From the NCBI GenBank assembly GCA_036378955.1, contig DASUVM010000004.1:174392-238391 (forward strand): 64,000 bases of DNA. The letters run 5' to 3'. Under the pieces are notes generated by a model. The model made no database searches and was not told the origin of the DNA. It worked only from the letters and a program-made list of their open reading frames with translations. Source of the stretch: DASUVM01 sp036378955. Lineage in GTDB: Bacteria; Patescibacteriota; Saccharimonadia; Saccharimonadales; Saccharimonadaceae. This document shows, piece after piece, positions 42,819-52,227 of the stretch (position 1 is its first letter; every line of letters begins with the position of its first letter). A program made the position numbers and the translations under genes.

Positions 42819-43997
42819 TTATTTCTTTTTGCGACGTAAGAACGCGGGTGTATCAGCTTCGTCATCATAGTTCCAGATACTGCCTTTTGGCTTATCGTCT
42901 TCAGTTAAATCAACCCTCTCTTCAGGCTGTTTGTCGAGATCCATATCGATCGACTTCATTTCTTCTTCGTCAACGTCTTTGGCAGCGTCTTCGTCATCGT
43001 CGCCCTGGGCAGGGTCGCCTGTTGGCTCTTCGTGAAAGTAAGCAGAGTCAAAACCAGTTGCTATAACAGTAATAATGACTTCGTCTTCAAGTTCGGGCTT
43101 TAATGTTGCGCCAAAAATGATATTAGCATCAGGTGCAACTGCGCTTGTAATAACCTCGGCTGCTTCATTCACCTCATGCATTGACATGTCATAACCACCG
43201 GTAATATTGAAGAGGACTCCCCTAGCGCCATCAATCGATACCTCAAGCAGAGGCGATTCAATTGCTTGCTGCGCGGCTACGGCAGCACGATTTTCACCAC
43301 TAGCACGGCCAATGCCCATTAATGCTGAACCGGCGCGGCTCATGATTGTTTTAACGTCCGCAAAGTCAAGGTTAATTAAGCCATGTTCAGTGATTAAGTC
43401 TGAAATGCCCTGCACACCTTGGCGAAGAACATCATCGGCAATCTTAAAAGTTTCAAGCAGAGGTGTGCGGCGGTCAATTGTTTGCAATAACCGATCGTTC
43501 GGAATAGTAATAAGAGTATCAACCCGCTGGCCAAGGCGTTGTATGGCCCATTCAGCGTTCTGGCGGCGCTTTTCGCCCTCGAAACTAAATGGTTTTGTAG
43601 CAACGCCGACCACGAGTATACCAAGCTCACGTGCGATTTCAGCAACTACTCCACCGGCGCCTGAACCGGTACCACCGCCAGCACCTAGTGTAATAAAGAG
43701 CATGTCAGCACCTTCAAGTGCCTTACTTATTTCTTCACGCGATTCTTCGGCGGCCTTTTGACCCACTGCAGGGTCGGCGCCAGCGCCAAGGCCCCGGGTT
43801 GTCTCGCGACCAATGTGAATTTTAATGTCAGCTTTTGAATTATGAAGTGCCTGTGCATCGGTATTAACAGCGATAAACTGCACTCCCTGCACACCTGCAT
43901 CAACCATTCGGTTAATGGCCGAGCCGCCAGCGCCACCAATACCAACAACCTTGATTGCGGCAAATGTTTGTATATCTGATGGTTTTACTTCAGGCAT
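42819..43997 (-). CDS. ftsZ: Cell division GTPase FtsZ
   Basis: Tubulin homologue forming the Z ring, 392 residues. VVGIGGAGGSAINRM opens the nucleotide-binding domain, the tubulin signature is GAGGGTGSGAGG, and TIPNDRLL and the T7-loop region NLDFADVKTIM are present. The acidic linker (about 320-380) ends in PAFLRRKKK, the C-terminal peptide that binds FtsA. It has two extended -10 promoters in the gap after ftsA as well as readthrough. Confidence 0.97.
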   Translation of the reverse strand: MPEVKPSDIQTFAAIKVVGIGGAGGSAINRMVDAGVQGVQFIAVNTDAQALHNSKADIKIHIGRETTRGLGAGADPAVGQKAAEESREEISKALEGADMLFITLGAGGGTGSGAGGVVAEIARELGILVVGVATKPFSFEGEKRRQNAEWAIQRLGQRVDTLITIPNDRLLQTIDRRTPLLETFKIADDVLRQGVQGISDLITEHGLINLDFADVKTIMSRAGSALMGIGRASGENRAAVAAQQAIESPLLEVSIDGARGVLFNITGGYDMSMHEVNEAAEVITSAVAPDANIIFGATLKPELEDEVIITVIATGFDSAYFHEEPTGDPAQGDDDEDAAKDVDEEEMKSIDMDLDKQPEERVDLTEDDKPKGSIWNYDDEADTPAFLRRKKK

Positions 43998-44029
43998 GTA
44001 AAGACCCCCTCATGAGTTTCATTAATTCG

Positions 44030-44038
44030 AGTATACCA
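44030..44038 (-). promoter_or_regulatory. ftsZ proximal extended -10 promoter
   Basis: Minus strand TGG-TATACT (box 44030-44035), 33 nt before the ftsZ ATG, no clear -35. Confidence 0.5.
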
Positions 44039-44087
44039 TGGCTTGTCTACTTTTTTATTCACTTGGAGTAAAAAGCTTGTACACCAT

Positions 44088-44096
44088 AGTATAACA
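44088..44096 (-). promoter_or_regulatory. ftsZ distal extended -10 promoter
   Basis: Minus strand TGT-TATACT (box 44088-44093), in the same ftsA-ftsZ gap. Confidence 0.45.
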
Positions 44097-44141
44097 GCTT
44101 GCCATTCTTTTGCATGAACAATAACTTTAGAGCTCTTCAGC

Positions 44142-45416
44142 TTAAGGTTTCAGCTTCTTAATCAGTGAGCTGATGCCGCCGAATACTTTTTTTGCAGTCA
44201 CACCTGCTTGCTGCATCGAACCACTGCCACCAGTCTTTTTTGAACCTTTCGCTTGAGCATCCTGGCCCATAACCATATCAATATCGAGCAGCATTAAACC
44301 GAGAGCCGTTGCGAACTCGGGTTTGTGCACAGTGCCACTAACGTCCTGGAACTTGTCCATCTTTGCAATTCGTGCCGACATACGCAGCCTCTCTTTTGCA
44401 ATCGAAGTAACTCCTTTTAGGTTTGCACCACCCCCAACCAACACCACCCCACCAGGTAATTTTCCGGCTCGCTGAATGCTTCTTAACTCATCGTCAATCA
44501 TTTCAAATATCTCATCGAGTCGTGCGCTAATGATCATATCAACCTCTTCGGCGTCAAACTGTAGTTTCTCGCCCTCATGGGTAACTGAAACCGTTTTCAT
44601 CGCGTCTTTGCCTTCGCGGGCCGCACCAGTTGCGTACTGCAGTTTTACTTGCTCGGCAATATCAAGGTCGGTCCGAAGGCCAATTGCTAAATCGTTTGTA
44701 ATATTAACACTCCCAACCGGCAACACAGCAACGTGTTGCAAATCGCCTTCTTCAAAAACAGCAAGATTAATGGTGGTACCACCAAAATCAATTAAAGCAA
44801 CGCCGTTCTCTACCTGTTGTTCGCTCAGCACCGCTCGAGCTGCTGCTAAACTTGAAACGGCAATTCGGTGCGATGCCGTGTGGGTCATTTCGACTGCTTT
44901 TTCAAGATTATGAATGTGGGGCGCAAGCGCGGTAATAACATGAGCATCGACTTCGAGGCGAATACCGTGCATTCCTAATGGGTCTTTAATATTTTCATTG
45001 CCATCAAGTTGATAGCTTCTTGGCGTCACCTGTAGAATTTCACGATTAGCAGGCAACTGCACAACAGTTGCGGCTTCTTCAACCCGTGCTAAATCTTCTT
45101 CAGTAATCTCGTGCCCGCCGCTCCCCACCGCAACAACGCCCTTACTTGTCATACCAGTTACGTGCGCACCGTTAACATTAACAGTAGCTGCGTGAATTTC
45201 ATGCCCACTCATACGTTCAGCGGCTTCTAGGGCTTTGTCGATTGCCTGAGCAGTATTAACAATATTAACAACTATGCCTTTTCGCATACCATTGTTTTTT
45301 GCAGCTCCGACTCCAACAACATTTGGTGTTGGAGCACTAGGGTCGACATACCCGACGACTACCCGAATTTGTGTTGTTCCGACATCTAAGCCGATAATGT
45401 ACTGGCCATCTTGCAT
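44142..45416 (-). CDS. ftsA: Cell division protein FtsA
   Basis: Actin-like membrane tether of the Z ring, 424 residues. The nucleotide pocket has IIGLDVGTTQIRVVVGYV, ALIDFGGTTINLAVFEEGD and GGVVLVGGGANLKGV; the 1C/SHS2 region is about 85-165. The C-terminal KKVFGGISSLIKKLKP is a basic amphipathic helix of the kind that anchors FtsA to the membrane. It precedes ftsZ in the usual order, and is itself downstream of map. Confidence 0.95.
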   Translation of the reverse strand: MQDGQYIIGLDVGTTQIRVVVGYVDPSAPTPNVVGVGAAKNNGMRKGIVVNIVNTAQAIDKALEAAERMSGHEIHAATVNVNGAHVTGMTSKGVVAVGSGGHEITEEDLARVEEAATVVQLPANREILQVTPRSYQLDGNENIKDPLGMHGIRLEVDAHVITALAPHIHNLEKAVEMTHTASHRIAVSSLAAARAVLSEQQVENGVALIDFGGTTINLAVFEEGDLQHVAVLPVGSVNITNDLAIGLRTDLDIAEQVKLQYATGAAREGKDAMKTVSVTHEGEKLQFDAEEVDMIISARLDEIFEMIDDELRSIQRAGKLPGGVVLVGGGANLKGVTSIAKERLRMSARIAKMDKFQDVSGTVHKPEFATALGLMLLDIDMVMGQDAQAKGSKKTGGSGSMQQAGVTAKKVFGGISSLIKKLKP

Positions 45417-45442
45417 GGCTACCAGTATAACGCTTATGTGAA

Positions 45443-46204
45443 CTATTCGGCAAGCTGTGTCAAAATTTCAGAGCCAGTTTCCGTAATGAGTACGGTGTGT
45501 TCAAAATGAGCCGCCAGGCTACCGTCTCGCGTGCGCACTGTCCACTCATCTGGATCAAGCACAACATGGCGACTACCAAGTGTTGCCATGGGCTCTATCG
45601 CAATTGTCATACCAGCTTTTAGTATTCTTCCAGTTCCAGCGCGGCCATAGTTTGGAATATCAGGCTCTTCATGTAAATAATGCCCGACGCCATGGCCAAC
45701 GAGCTCACGCACGATACCATAGCGGCCCGCATCTAAAATCACCTGAACAGCGGCGCCAATGTCACCGGTTGTAACACCATTTTTCAAAACGCCAATACCC
45801 TCGTACATCGATGCTTCGGTTGCTTCAAGTAGCTGCTTTGCTTGCTTGCTCGGTGCTTGGTGGCCAATAAACATACTGAACGAACTATCAGTCACCATTC
45901 CCTGCCATGTCACCCCAAAGTCAAAGCTCACCAAATCGCCCATTTCAAAAGGAATCCTGTTTGGGATACCATGTACCACTTCATCATTCACCGAAATACA
46001 AATAACATCTGGGAAGCCGCTATAACCCAGAAAGGCAGCCGCCGCTCCCATGCTCTTCAGCTCACGTTGAGCGAACTCAGAAATATCCTTACCTGTTGCA
46101 CCAGGATGAACAAATGCACGAATCCCCGCCAGAACGGTTGCAAGCATCTGGCCGCTTTCGCGTTGCGCACGTAATTCAGCTGGTGTTTTTACTTTAGTAA
46201 GCAT
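45443..46204 (-). CDS. map: Methionine aminopeptidase, type I
   Basis: Removes initiator methionine after deformylation, 253 residues. The five metal ligands are in the expected places: SFDFGV, VTDSSF, VGHGVGHYLHEEP, IEPMAT and EHTVLIT. There is no N-terminal zinc-finger extension. Its stop is followed 26 nt later by ftsA; the gene starts 6 nt after adk, the adk-map order known from ribosomal operons but here linked to rpsU and cell division. Confidence 0.96.
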   Translation of the reverse strand: MLTKVKTPAELRAQRESGQMLATVLAGIRAFVHPGATGKDISEFAQRELKSMGAAAAFLGYSGFPDVICISVNDEVVHGIPNRIPFEMGDLVSFDFGVTWQGMVTDSSFSMFIGHQAPSKQAKQLLEATEASMYEGIGVLKNGVTTGDIGAAVQVILDAGRYGIVRELVGHGVGHYLHEEPDIPNYGRAGTGRILKAGMTIAIEPMATLGSRHVVLDPDEWTVRTRDGSLAAHFEHTVLITETGSEILTQLAE

Positions 46205-46210
46205 ATTCTT

Positions 46211-46765
46211 TTAGAGATTTTCAGCAGAAAGAGCCGCTTCAAGCTCACCTTCAATGCGGTCGTGTACCTGGCCAACCGTTCCACTGCCATCAATATGGGC
46301 AATGTGGATGCCCTGCTCTGTTAAATACGTAAGAATTGGGTAGATTTCTTTGCGATACACTTGCATGCGCTCGTTAATAACAGCTTCAGTGTCATCAATT
46401 CGACCACGCAGCTTAAGGCGATGAATAAGCTCAGCTCGCGGTACTTCAAGAATAATAACCAACTCTATATCACGCCCATATTCAGCTCGAGTTCTTGTAA
46501 GCCACTCTGCTTGGTTCAAACGGCGCGGAAAGCCATCAAGAATAACATGAGAAATCTCTTTTGAGCGCTTCAATGCATCGGCAATCACCCGATTTACCAA
46601 TGTATCATCTGTTAACTCGCCAGTTTGCAAATGTGCAGCCAACACGGGATCATGCAAATCACGCAATAACTGGCCCGAGCTTAACCAGCGCCAGCCATGA
46701 CGAGCAGCTAGTAGTTGCCCTTGTACACTTTTTCCGGCGCCAGGAGGACCGAAAAATAGAATCAT
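46211..46765 (-). CDS. adk: Adenylate kinase, short-lid form
   Basis: Interconverts ATP+AMP and 2 ADP. The P-loop is FFGPPGAGKSVQGQ, the AMP site DGFPRRLNQAEWL and the lid anchor RLKLRGRIDDTEAV. At 184 residues it lacks the long zinc-binding lid insertion. The ATG overlaps the stop of the YqeY-like gene by 4 bp. Confidence 0.94.
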   Translation of the reverse strand: MILFFGPPGAGKSVQGQLLAARHGWRWLSSGQLLRDLHDPVLAAHLQTGELTDDTLVNRVIADALKRSKEISHVILDGFPRRLNQAEWLTRTRAEYGRDIELVIILEVPRAELIHRLKLRGRIDDTEAVINERMQVYRKEIYPILTYLTEQGIHIAHIDGSGTVGQVHDRIEGELEAALSAENL

Positions 46766-47208
46766 CTGAGCGCCTTCTGAACAGCGGCAGCAACCCTTGC
46801 ACCCTCGGCCCGATTGTCCACTTGTTGCTTAACGGCACCAATAAGCTTGCCCATGTGAAGATCTTCGCCCGCAGCTTCTATAACAGCACCGACAATCTCA
46901 CCAAGCTCTTCGTCACTCAATTGTTTTGGCAGGTATATCGAAAGTACTTCTTTTTCACGACGCTCTTTCGCGGCAGAGTCAAGCCGTTCACCTTTTTCAT
47001 ACAGATCGGCCGCTTCATCACGTTTTTTACACTCCCGAGCAATAACTTTTTGAATCTCTTCATCACTTAAGCCAGGGTCACGCTTTTTTAACGCAACTTC
47101 TTCGTAAAGAATGGCACTTTTCAAGCCACGCAAAACTTCAGCTCGCTCACGGTCGCCCGCGAGTAGCGCTGATTTCAAATCGGCGTCAATCTGCTGCTTG
47201 AGCGCCAT
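46762..47208 (-). CDS. GatB/YqeY domain protein
   Basis: The all-helical protein of 148 residues has LKQQIDADLKSALLAGDRERAEVLRGLKSAI and the C-terminal GKLIGAVKQQVDNRAEGARVAAAVQKAL, the YqeY family that shares a domain with the GatB amidotransferase tail. Its role may be linked to tRNA but is not settled. It lies between rpsU and adk; the rpsU-yqeY neighbourhood is common in bacteria. Confidence 0.92.
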   Translation of the reverse strand: MALKQQIDADLKSALLAGDRERAEVLRGLKSAILYEEVALKKRDPGLSDEEIQKVIARECKKRDEAADLYEKGERLDSAAKERREKEVLSIYLPKQLSDEELGEIVGAVIEAAGEDLHMGKLIGAVKQQVDNRAEGARVAAAVQKALR

Positions 47209-47215
47209 AACAGCT

Positions 47216-47431
47216 TTAGCGCTGCCCTAAGCGCATTCGTTTTGCTTTGTCGGCCTTGCGGATACGGCGAATAATAGCCTTGCGGCGACGCTCCACTTTA
47301 CTCATTGGCTTTTCAAAATATTGCAAACTCTTCACCTTAGCGATAACACCAGATTGCTGCACTTTTCGATTAAAACGACGAATAAGATTTTCGTTCGCTT
47401 CTCTCTCATCTTTCCGAGTCACATAAATCAT
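47216..47431 (-). CDS. rpsU: Ribosomal protein bS21
   Basis: A 71-residue basic protein: NLIRRFNRKVQQSGVIAKVKSLQYFEKPMSKVERRRKA is the bS21 core, with an arginine-rich C terminus. It binds the 16S anti-Shine-Dalgarno region. First gene of the rpsU-yqeY-adk-map-ftsA block, with short gaps throughout. Confidence 0.95.
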   Translation of the reverse strand: MIYVTRKDEREANENLIRRFNRKVQQSGVIAKVKSLQYFEKPMSKVERRRKAIIRRIRKADKAKRMRLGQR

Positions 47432-47473
47432 ATCGAAATTATTGTATCAGAACAGATGGAGAGATGCAAGAAC

Positions 47474-49123
47474 TTAACCTGAATCACGCAACTCTATTCT
47501 TAAGAGTTTCCCCTGAACGCTTCTTCGGCCATTCCACTCATTAAGCTCGATTGTACATTTAACGCTCACCGTATCACCAGGTTGAAACGGTATATCTTTC
47601 GCCCTCCCCCATGCAACAACATCAAGCAAATTATTATCAGCATCACTCAACGTTAGCTTAAGATGTGATTTATCTGCACCCATCTCGCGACGGCCCACCA
47701 CTCTTAGGCCTTCAAAACTAAAGACGGGCATATTATTAGCCTGGCCGAATGGCTCGAGCATTGCAAGAAGCCGTAAAAGCTCTTCGTTAACACCGCTTAA
47801 CATCGTGAGCGTGATATCATGCTTTGCCTCAAGATGTTGCGACTGATCTTGCAATTGCAGTGAGTGATAATAGCTATTCACCGCGCGACGAAAATCAATA
47901 ATTTTATGCGGTTCTAATGTAACGCCGGCCGCCAATTTGTGGCCGCCACCTTTTATAATGTGTTCTTCAGCCGCTCGAATCGCGTCGGCGGCACTGAAGT
48001 CTCCAAAACTACGCGCCGAGCCTTTTGCTTGGTCGCTTAATTCTTGCAGTATAAATGTAGGCTTTTTATAAAGCTCTAAAATCTTTGCAGCAACAATACC
48101 AATAATGCCATGCGACCATTCTTGGTGCGAAAGAACCAGTACCGGGTCATCGGCAAACTGTTCAGCCTGAGCCTTTGCGGCTATAAAAATTGCGTCTTGC
48201 TCAGCACGGCGGGCCAGATTCATCTCTCGCAATATCTTAGCCGCCTCCATCGCCTCGCTCCCTGTTGCGGCTCGCAACACATCAAGACTACGTGAGGCAG
48301 TATCTAGTCGGCCAGCCGCGTTAAGGTGCGGCCCAAGCACAAACCCAAGGTGTCTGGCGGTAATATTTGTAATATCAACCCCGGCGACCGCTGCTAATGC
48401 TAGAAGGCCAGGGCGGCGTGTTTTCTGCATCACCCGCAGTCCCCAGAAAACATTCGCCCGATTCTCGTCAACTAAGCTCACGATATCACAGACCGTTCCA
48501 AGTGCTACTAGGTCGAGCAGCCATTTTTCTTGGCCATCAGGCATACCCTCGATTTTTTGTTGCAATGCCTGCACAAGCTTAAATGCCACTCCAACACCTG
48601 CAAGGTCTATGAAAGGGTAGCTATGGTCTGTTCGCTTAGGGTTAATAACTGCCACCGCGGGTGGCATCTCAGGTGTTACGTTATGGTGATCGGTTACAAT
48701 TACATCAACACCAAGTTCATGCGCCAAAGTAATCTCGGCATGAGACAAGCTACCGCAATCGACAGTAATAATAAGCTCAGCCCCCGCTTCTGCCAGTTCG
48801 TGAATAGCATGCTTACTTAACCCATAGCCCTCAACAAACCGATTCGGAATAAACGCCCCGACATCAATGCCAAACAACGGCAAAGCTTCTAACAATACTG
48901 AGGTTGCCGTTAGACCATCGATATCATAATCACCATAAATAACAACTCGCTCTCCACGCTCCTTTGCCCTGATAATGCGGGCTACCGCCTTTTCCATATC
49001 TGGCAACAAGAATGGATCGTATTTAAAGGCTTGATAATCAGGGGCAAGAAAGCTCGCGCGCGCATTCTCGCTCGCAAGTCCGCGTGCCTTTAAAATCTGC
49101 TCAAATATTTCTTGAGCCGTCAT
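47474..49123 (-). CDS. recJ: Single-stranded-DNA exonuclease RecJ
   Basis: 5'-3' ssDNA exonuclease of 549 residues used in recombination and mismatch or base-excision repair. DHH domain motifs: VVIYGDYDIDGLTATSV, ITVDCGSLSH, VTDHHNV; the DHHA1 domain has GGGHKLAAGV; a C-terminal OB-like domain (about 440-545) follows. Good ribosome site AAGGGG. The wHTH gene is 23 nt upstream and may be co-transcribed. Confidence 0.95.
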   Translation of the reverse strand: MTAQEIFEQILKARGLASENARASFLAPDYQAFKYDPFLLPDMEKAVARIIRAKERGERVVIYGDYDIDGLTATSVLLEALPLFGIDVGAFIPNRFVEGYGLSKHAIHELAEAGAELIITVDCGSLSHAEITLAHELGVDVIVTDHHNVTPEMPPAVAVINPKRTDHSYPFIDLAGVGVAFKLVQALQQKIEGMPDGQEKWLLDLVALGTVCDIVSLVDENRANVFWGLRVMQKTRRPGLLALAAVAGVDITNITARHLGFVLGPHLNAAGRLDTASRSLDVLRAATGSEAMEAAKILREMNLARRAEQDAIFIAAKAQAEQFADDPVLVLSHQEWSHGIIGIVAAKILELYKKPTFILQELSDQAKGSARSFGDFSAADAIRAAEEHIIKGGGHKLAAGVTLEPHKIIDFRRAVNSYYHSLQLQDQSQHLEAKHDITLTMLSGVNEELLRLLAMLEPFGQANNMPVFSFEGLRVVGRREMGADKSHLKLTLSDADNNLLDVVAWGRAKDIPFQPGDTVSVKCTIELNEWNGRRSVQGKLLRIELRDSG

Positions 49124-49146
49124 TTTTACCCCTTAATTCTACGTAT

Positions 49147-49437
49147 TTAAGAACGCTTGGCTTTTTTCTGTTGCAATTGTTGCGATTTTAAAACAATACT
49201 TTGCAATTCCTTAAAAATAACAAAGTGGCGATTCGTTGAATAGATTTTAGTATTCCCCTGCCGCTCACTTAGTAAAAAGCCAGCTTTTTCAAGGCGCTTT
49301 AGCTCCCGTTGAATGTTACCGGGGTCTTCTTTGATAAGCTTGGCAAGCCCGCGTACATGCGTTTTAAAATCGGGATACTTGGCATAGACAACCACAATCT
49401 TACGTCGCACTCGGGATGTAATAAAATTTTCTAACAT
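49147..49437 (-). CDS. Winged-helix DNA-binding protein
   Basis: The 96-residue protein has an ArsR-like winged helix: a helix-turn-helix in HVRGLAKLIKEDPGNIQRELKRLEKAGFLLSERQGNTKIY shortened here, and a beta wing with YSTNRHFVIFKEL. It has no cysteine metal-sensing motif. A repressor role and its targets are unknown; it precedes recJ. Confidence 0.8.
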   Translation of the reverse strand: MLENFITSRVRRKIVVVYAKYPDFKTHVRGLAKLIKEDPGNIQRELKRLEKAGFLLSERQGNTKIYSTNRHFVIFKELQSIVLKSQQLQQKKAKRS

Positions 49438-49522
49438 ATTAATTTCTCCCTTCGTCTCCTCAATCTCTTCGGCGGTCGTTGCTAATTATTCTACAGTTTT
49501 TCCGTCTGCCGGGCAAGCCTGC

Positions 49523-50176
49523 TTAGCGCCAATTGAGGACATTTTGATTAATAATTTGCACGATATGTTTGTGGTCTGGAATGTTATTGACATCATAATA
49601 ATGATTGGTGTCAAAATAGTTATCCGTCACCCCCAAACAGTGAATTTCGTCGGCCAAAATATGCATTCGGTCAACTGCCGCCACTGAAGCTATCGGGGTT
49701 GCAATAATAAGACGCTGCACCCTCACCGGTTTTAGAAATTCAACCGCCGCTTCAAGCGACATGCCGTTTTTAAGGCCGTCAGAAACCAATATTACCACAT
49801 GATCCTGTATGAGCACTTTATCTACAGCACCGCCATCGGCAAAAAGACGGTTCATGTGCTCAAATTTAAGACGTTTTTGCTCCTCTATCATTCCATGAAA
49901 TTCCCCGTAATATTCTTCGAGCTGATCGTGCGAAAAATTAGGATTCTCTGAAAATCCACCCGCGTGGTCCATCATTCCAAACGTTTCATTTTCACCTGGC
50001 ACCTCAATTTCATCAATCAACATCATTGAAAGTAGACAGTGGAGCTGAGCGGCGATCTCGCGGGCAACTAATACCGAGCCGTCACCAAGAGCAATAACAG
50101 CACAGTTTTCATACCGATATTGTATAAGCTGCTCTGCCAGTAGCTGTCCCGCTTGTTCACGAGATTGAAAATACAT
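49523..50176 (-). CDS. Phosphoribosyltransferase-like protein
   Basis: The 217-residue protein has a PRTase fold: SREQAGQLLAEQL at the start, CAVIALGDGSVLVAREIAAQL, a flexible central region with YYGEFHGMIEEQKRL, and the PRPP loop VVILVSDGLKNGMSLEAAVEFLKP (the usual DDGxxTG reads SDGLKNG). Such proteins often accompany salvage or unrelated functions; the substrate base cannot be predicted. It is divergent from priA. Confidence 0.8.
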   Translation of the reverse strand: MYFQSREQAGQLLAEQLIQYRYENCAVIALGDGSVLVAREIAAQLHCLLSMMLIDEIEVPGENETFGMMDHAGGFSENPNFSHDQLEEYYGEFHGMIEEQKRLKFEHMNRLFADGGAVDKVLIQDHVVILVSDGLKNGMSLEAAVEFLKPVRVQRLIIATPIASVAAVDRMHILADEIHCLGVTDNYFDTNHYYDVNNIPDHKHIVQIINQNVLNWR

Positions 50177-50235
50177 ATACGTTTAGTGTAGCAAAATCAT
50201 TACCGTTTTAGTGTTATTTTCAATCATTAAGCTAG

Positions 50236-50247
50236 TTCGTTTATAAT
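50236..50247 (+). promoter_or_regulatory. -10 element of priA
   Basis: TATAAT at 50242-50247, 9 nt before the ATG at 50257; the -35 (TTCAAT near 50219) is weak. The message would be leaderless. Confidence 0.5.
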
Positions 50248-50256
50248 AAAATGACC

Positions 50257-52188
50257 ATGCAATATATTGAGGTAGCGCCGCTGACGATTTTCCGTCAAGA
50301 CACCGATATTCTTACCTATGAAACCAAGGCAGTGATCTCCCCCGGCACTATAGTGACGATTCCAATCGGAAAACGTACTGCTACTGGCGTGGTTTATGGC
50401 CACGCAAGCAAGCCCATATACATTACAAAGCCCATCATTGATATCGTAGAAACAGAACCCTTGCCGAAACCATTACTCGACCTAGCTCGATGGATGAGTA
50501 ATTATTATAGTGTTCATTTGGCAACTGTTTTGCAAGGAATGCTGCCCGCTGGGCTACGCAAAAATCGTCGCATCAAAAACAGCGGCGAAAATGCAGCTAA
50601 AAGAACTCGAACAAATTTTGTGCTCAATAAGGCTCAGCTTCAGGCACTCGATGCCATCTCTCACACTAAGGGCAAAACCGTACTTCTTCATGGCATTACG
50701 GGCTCGGGTAAAACTGCCGTTTACATCGAAGCTGTAAAAAAAGTACTTGCTTCGGGCAAATCTGCTATTGTCTTAACGCCAGAAATCTCGCTCACACCAC
50801 AGATTGTTGCAGAGTTTCAACACTATTTTAAACAAATTGTACTCACCCATTCACAACTCACTGAAGCAAACCGTCACCAACAGTGGCTTCGCGCCTTGAA
50901 CGCCACTACACCACAAATTATTATTGGACCACGCTCGGCATTATTTTTACCCCTCAAGCATATTGGTGTCATTATTATTGATGAAGCACATGAACCATCC
51001 TATAAACAAGAACAGCAACCACGTTACTCGGCACAACGAGTTGCAAGAATATTGGCTAACTATCACGGGGCAGACCTTATTCTTGGCACAGCTACGCCGA
51101 GCGTTAATGATTATTACTTGGCACAAAAATCAGGAACCATTGTTTCTTTGCACCAAAAAGCCAAGGCCCAGCAAAATTCCCAGGCGCAGATAGTTGACGC
51201 TTCAAAACGTCAAAACTTTAGTCGCAACCAACTATTCTCAAACAAGCTTATAAAGGCGATTAACCAACAACTAACTAACCAAAGGCAAGTACTTTTATTT
51301 CATAACCGCCGTGGCACCGCCTCAAGCACCCTTTGTGAACATTGCGGCTGGCACGCTGCCTGTGAGCGATGCCTGTTGCCCCTCACACTGCATGCCGACA
51401 CACATAAACTATTGTGCCATGTTTGTGGTGCTACACACCCAATACCGCCCCACTGCCCTATGTGCAAACATGCCGACATCATCTTCAAAGGGGTAGGCAC
51501 AAAGAAAATCGAGGCCGAAGCCATAAAACTGTTCCCGCAAGCCACCATTGCCCGGTTTGATGCCGATGCTAAGCACGACGAGCAGCTACACAAACAATAC
51601 CAGGCTATTTATGATGGCGACATAGACATCATAATCGGCACCCAACTACTTGCAAAAGGCTTAGATCTGCCAAAACTTGGTTTGGTTGGTCTCGTGCAAG
51701 CTGACGCCGGCTTACTGTTGCCCGATTTTCAAGCAAAAGAACGAGTCTTTCAGCTTATTAGCCAAGCTTGTGGCCGAGTTGGCCGTCAAGAGCACCCCAC
51801 CGAAGTGATTGTACAAACCTTTTACCCTCGTGATGACGTGGTGGCTGCCGGCGTAAATGAAGACTACGAGCGTTTCTATAAAGCAGAAATTAGCGAACGC
51901 CGACACGGCAATTACCCCCCCTTTACTCACATGCTCAAGCTTGTTTGTGCGTACAAAACCGAAGCAGGTGCCTTAAAAGCCAGCCGTTCACTGGCAAAAG
52001 AGCTAGGGCAAGCATATGCTAACGTAGAAGTTATTGGCCCAACGCCCGCCTTTTACGAGCGTCTACGAGGGCTCTATCGTTGGCAAGTTCTTATTAAAAG
52101 TAATTCACGTCAGCAATTACAGGCCATTGCTTTGGGCATACCAAAACAATGGCAGGTTGAGCTTGACCCATATTCACTTATAAGTTAG
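50257..52188 (+). CDS. priA: Primosomal replication restart helicase PriA
   Basis: Superfamily 2 helicase that reloads the replisome at stalled forks. An N-terminal DNA-binding domain is followed by Walker A GITGSGKT, IIIDEAHEPSY (DEAH), and the zinc clusters CEHCGWHAACERC and CHVCGATHPIPPHCPMC. The C-terminal helicase lobe has IIGTQLLAKGLDLP and QACGRVGRQ. I use the second ATG (50257), 10 nt past the -10 box; the in-frame ATG at 50251 would lie before the transcription start. Length about 644 is slightly short for PriA. Confidence 0.95.
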   Translation: MQYIEVAPLTIFRQDTDILTYETKAVISPGTIVTIPIGKRTATGVVYGHASKPIYITKPIIDIVETEPLPKPLLDLARWMSNYYSVHLATVLQGMLPAGLRKNRRIKNSGENAAKRTRTNFVLNKAQLQALDAISHTKGKTVLLHGITGSGKTAVYIEAVKKVLASGKSAIVLTPEISLTPQIVAEFQHYFKQIVLTHSQLTEANRHQQWLRALNATTPQIIIGPRSALFLPLKHIGVIIIDEAHEPSYKQEQQPRYSAQRVARILANYHGADLILGTATPSVNDYYLAQKSGTIVSLHQKAKAQQNSQAQIVDASKRQNFSRNQLFSNKLIKAINQQLTNQRQVLLFHNRRGTASSTLCEHCGWHAACERCLLPLTLHADTHKLLCHVCGATHPIPPHCPMCKHADIIFKGVGTKKIEAEAIKLFPQATIARFDADAKHDEQLHKQYQAIYDGDIDIIIGTQLLAKGLDLPKLGLVGLVQADAGLLLPDFQAKERVFQLISQACGRVGRQEHPTEVIVQTFYPRDDVVAAGVNEDYERFYKAEISERRHGNYPPFTHMLKLVCAYKTEAGALKASRSLAKELGQAYANVEVIGPTPAFYERLRGLYRWQVLIKSNSRQQLQAIALGIPKQWQVELDPYSLIS

Positions 52189-52227
52189 GTGCAACGAAAA
52201 GCAGTTTACGATATACTGTTAACAATT

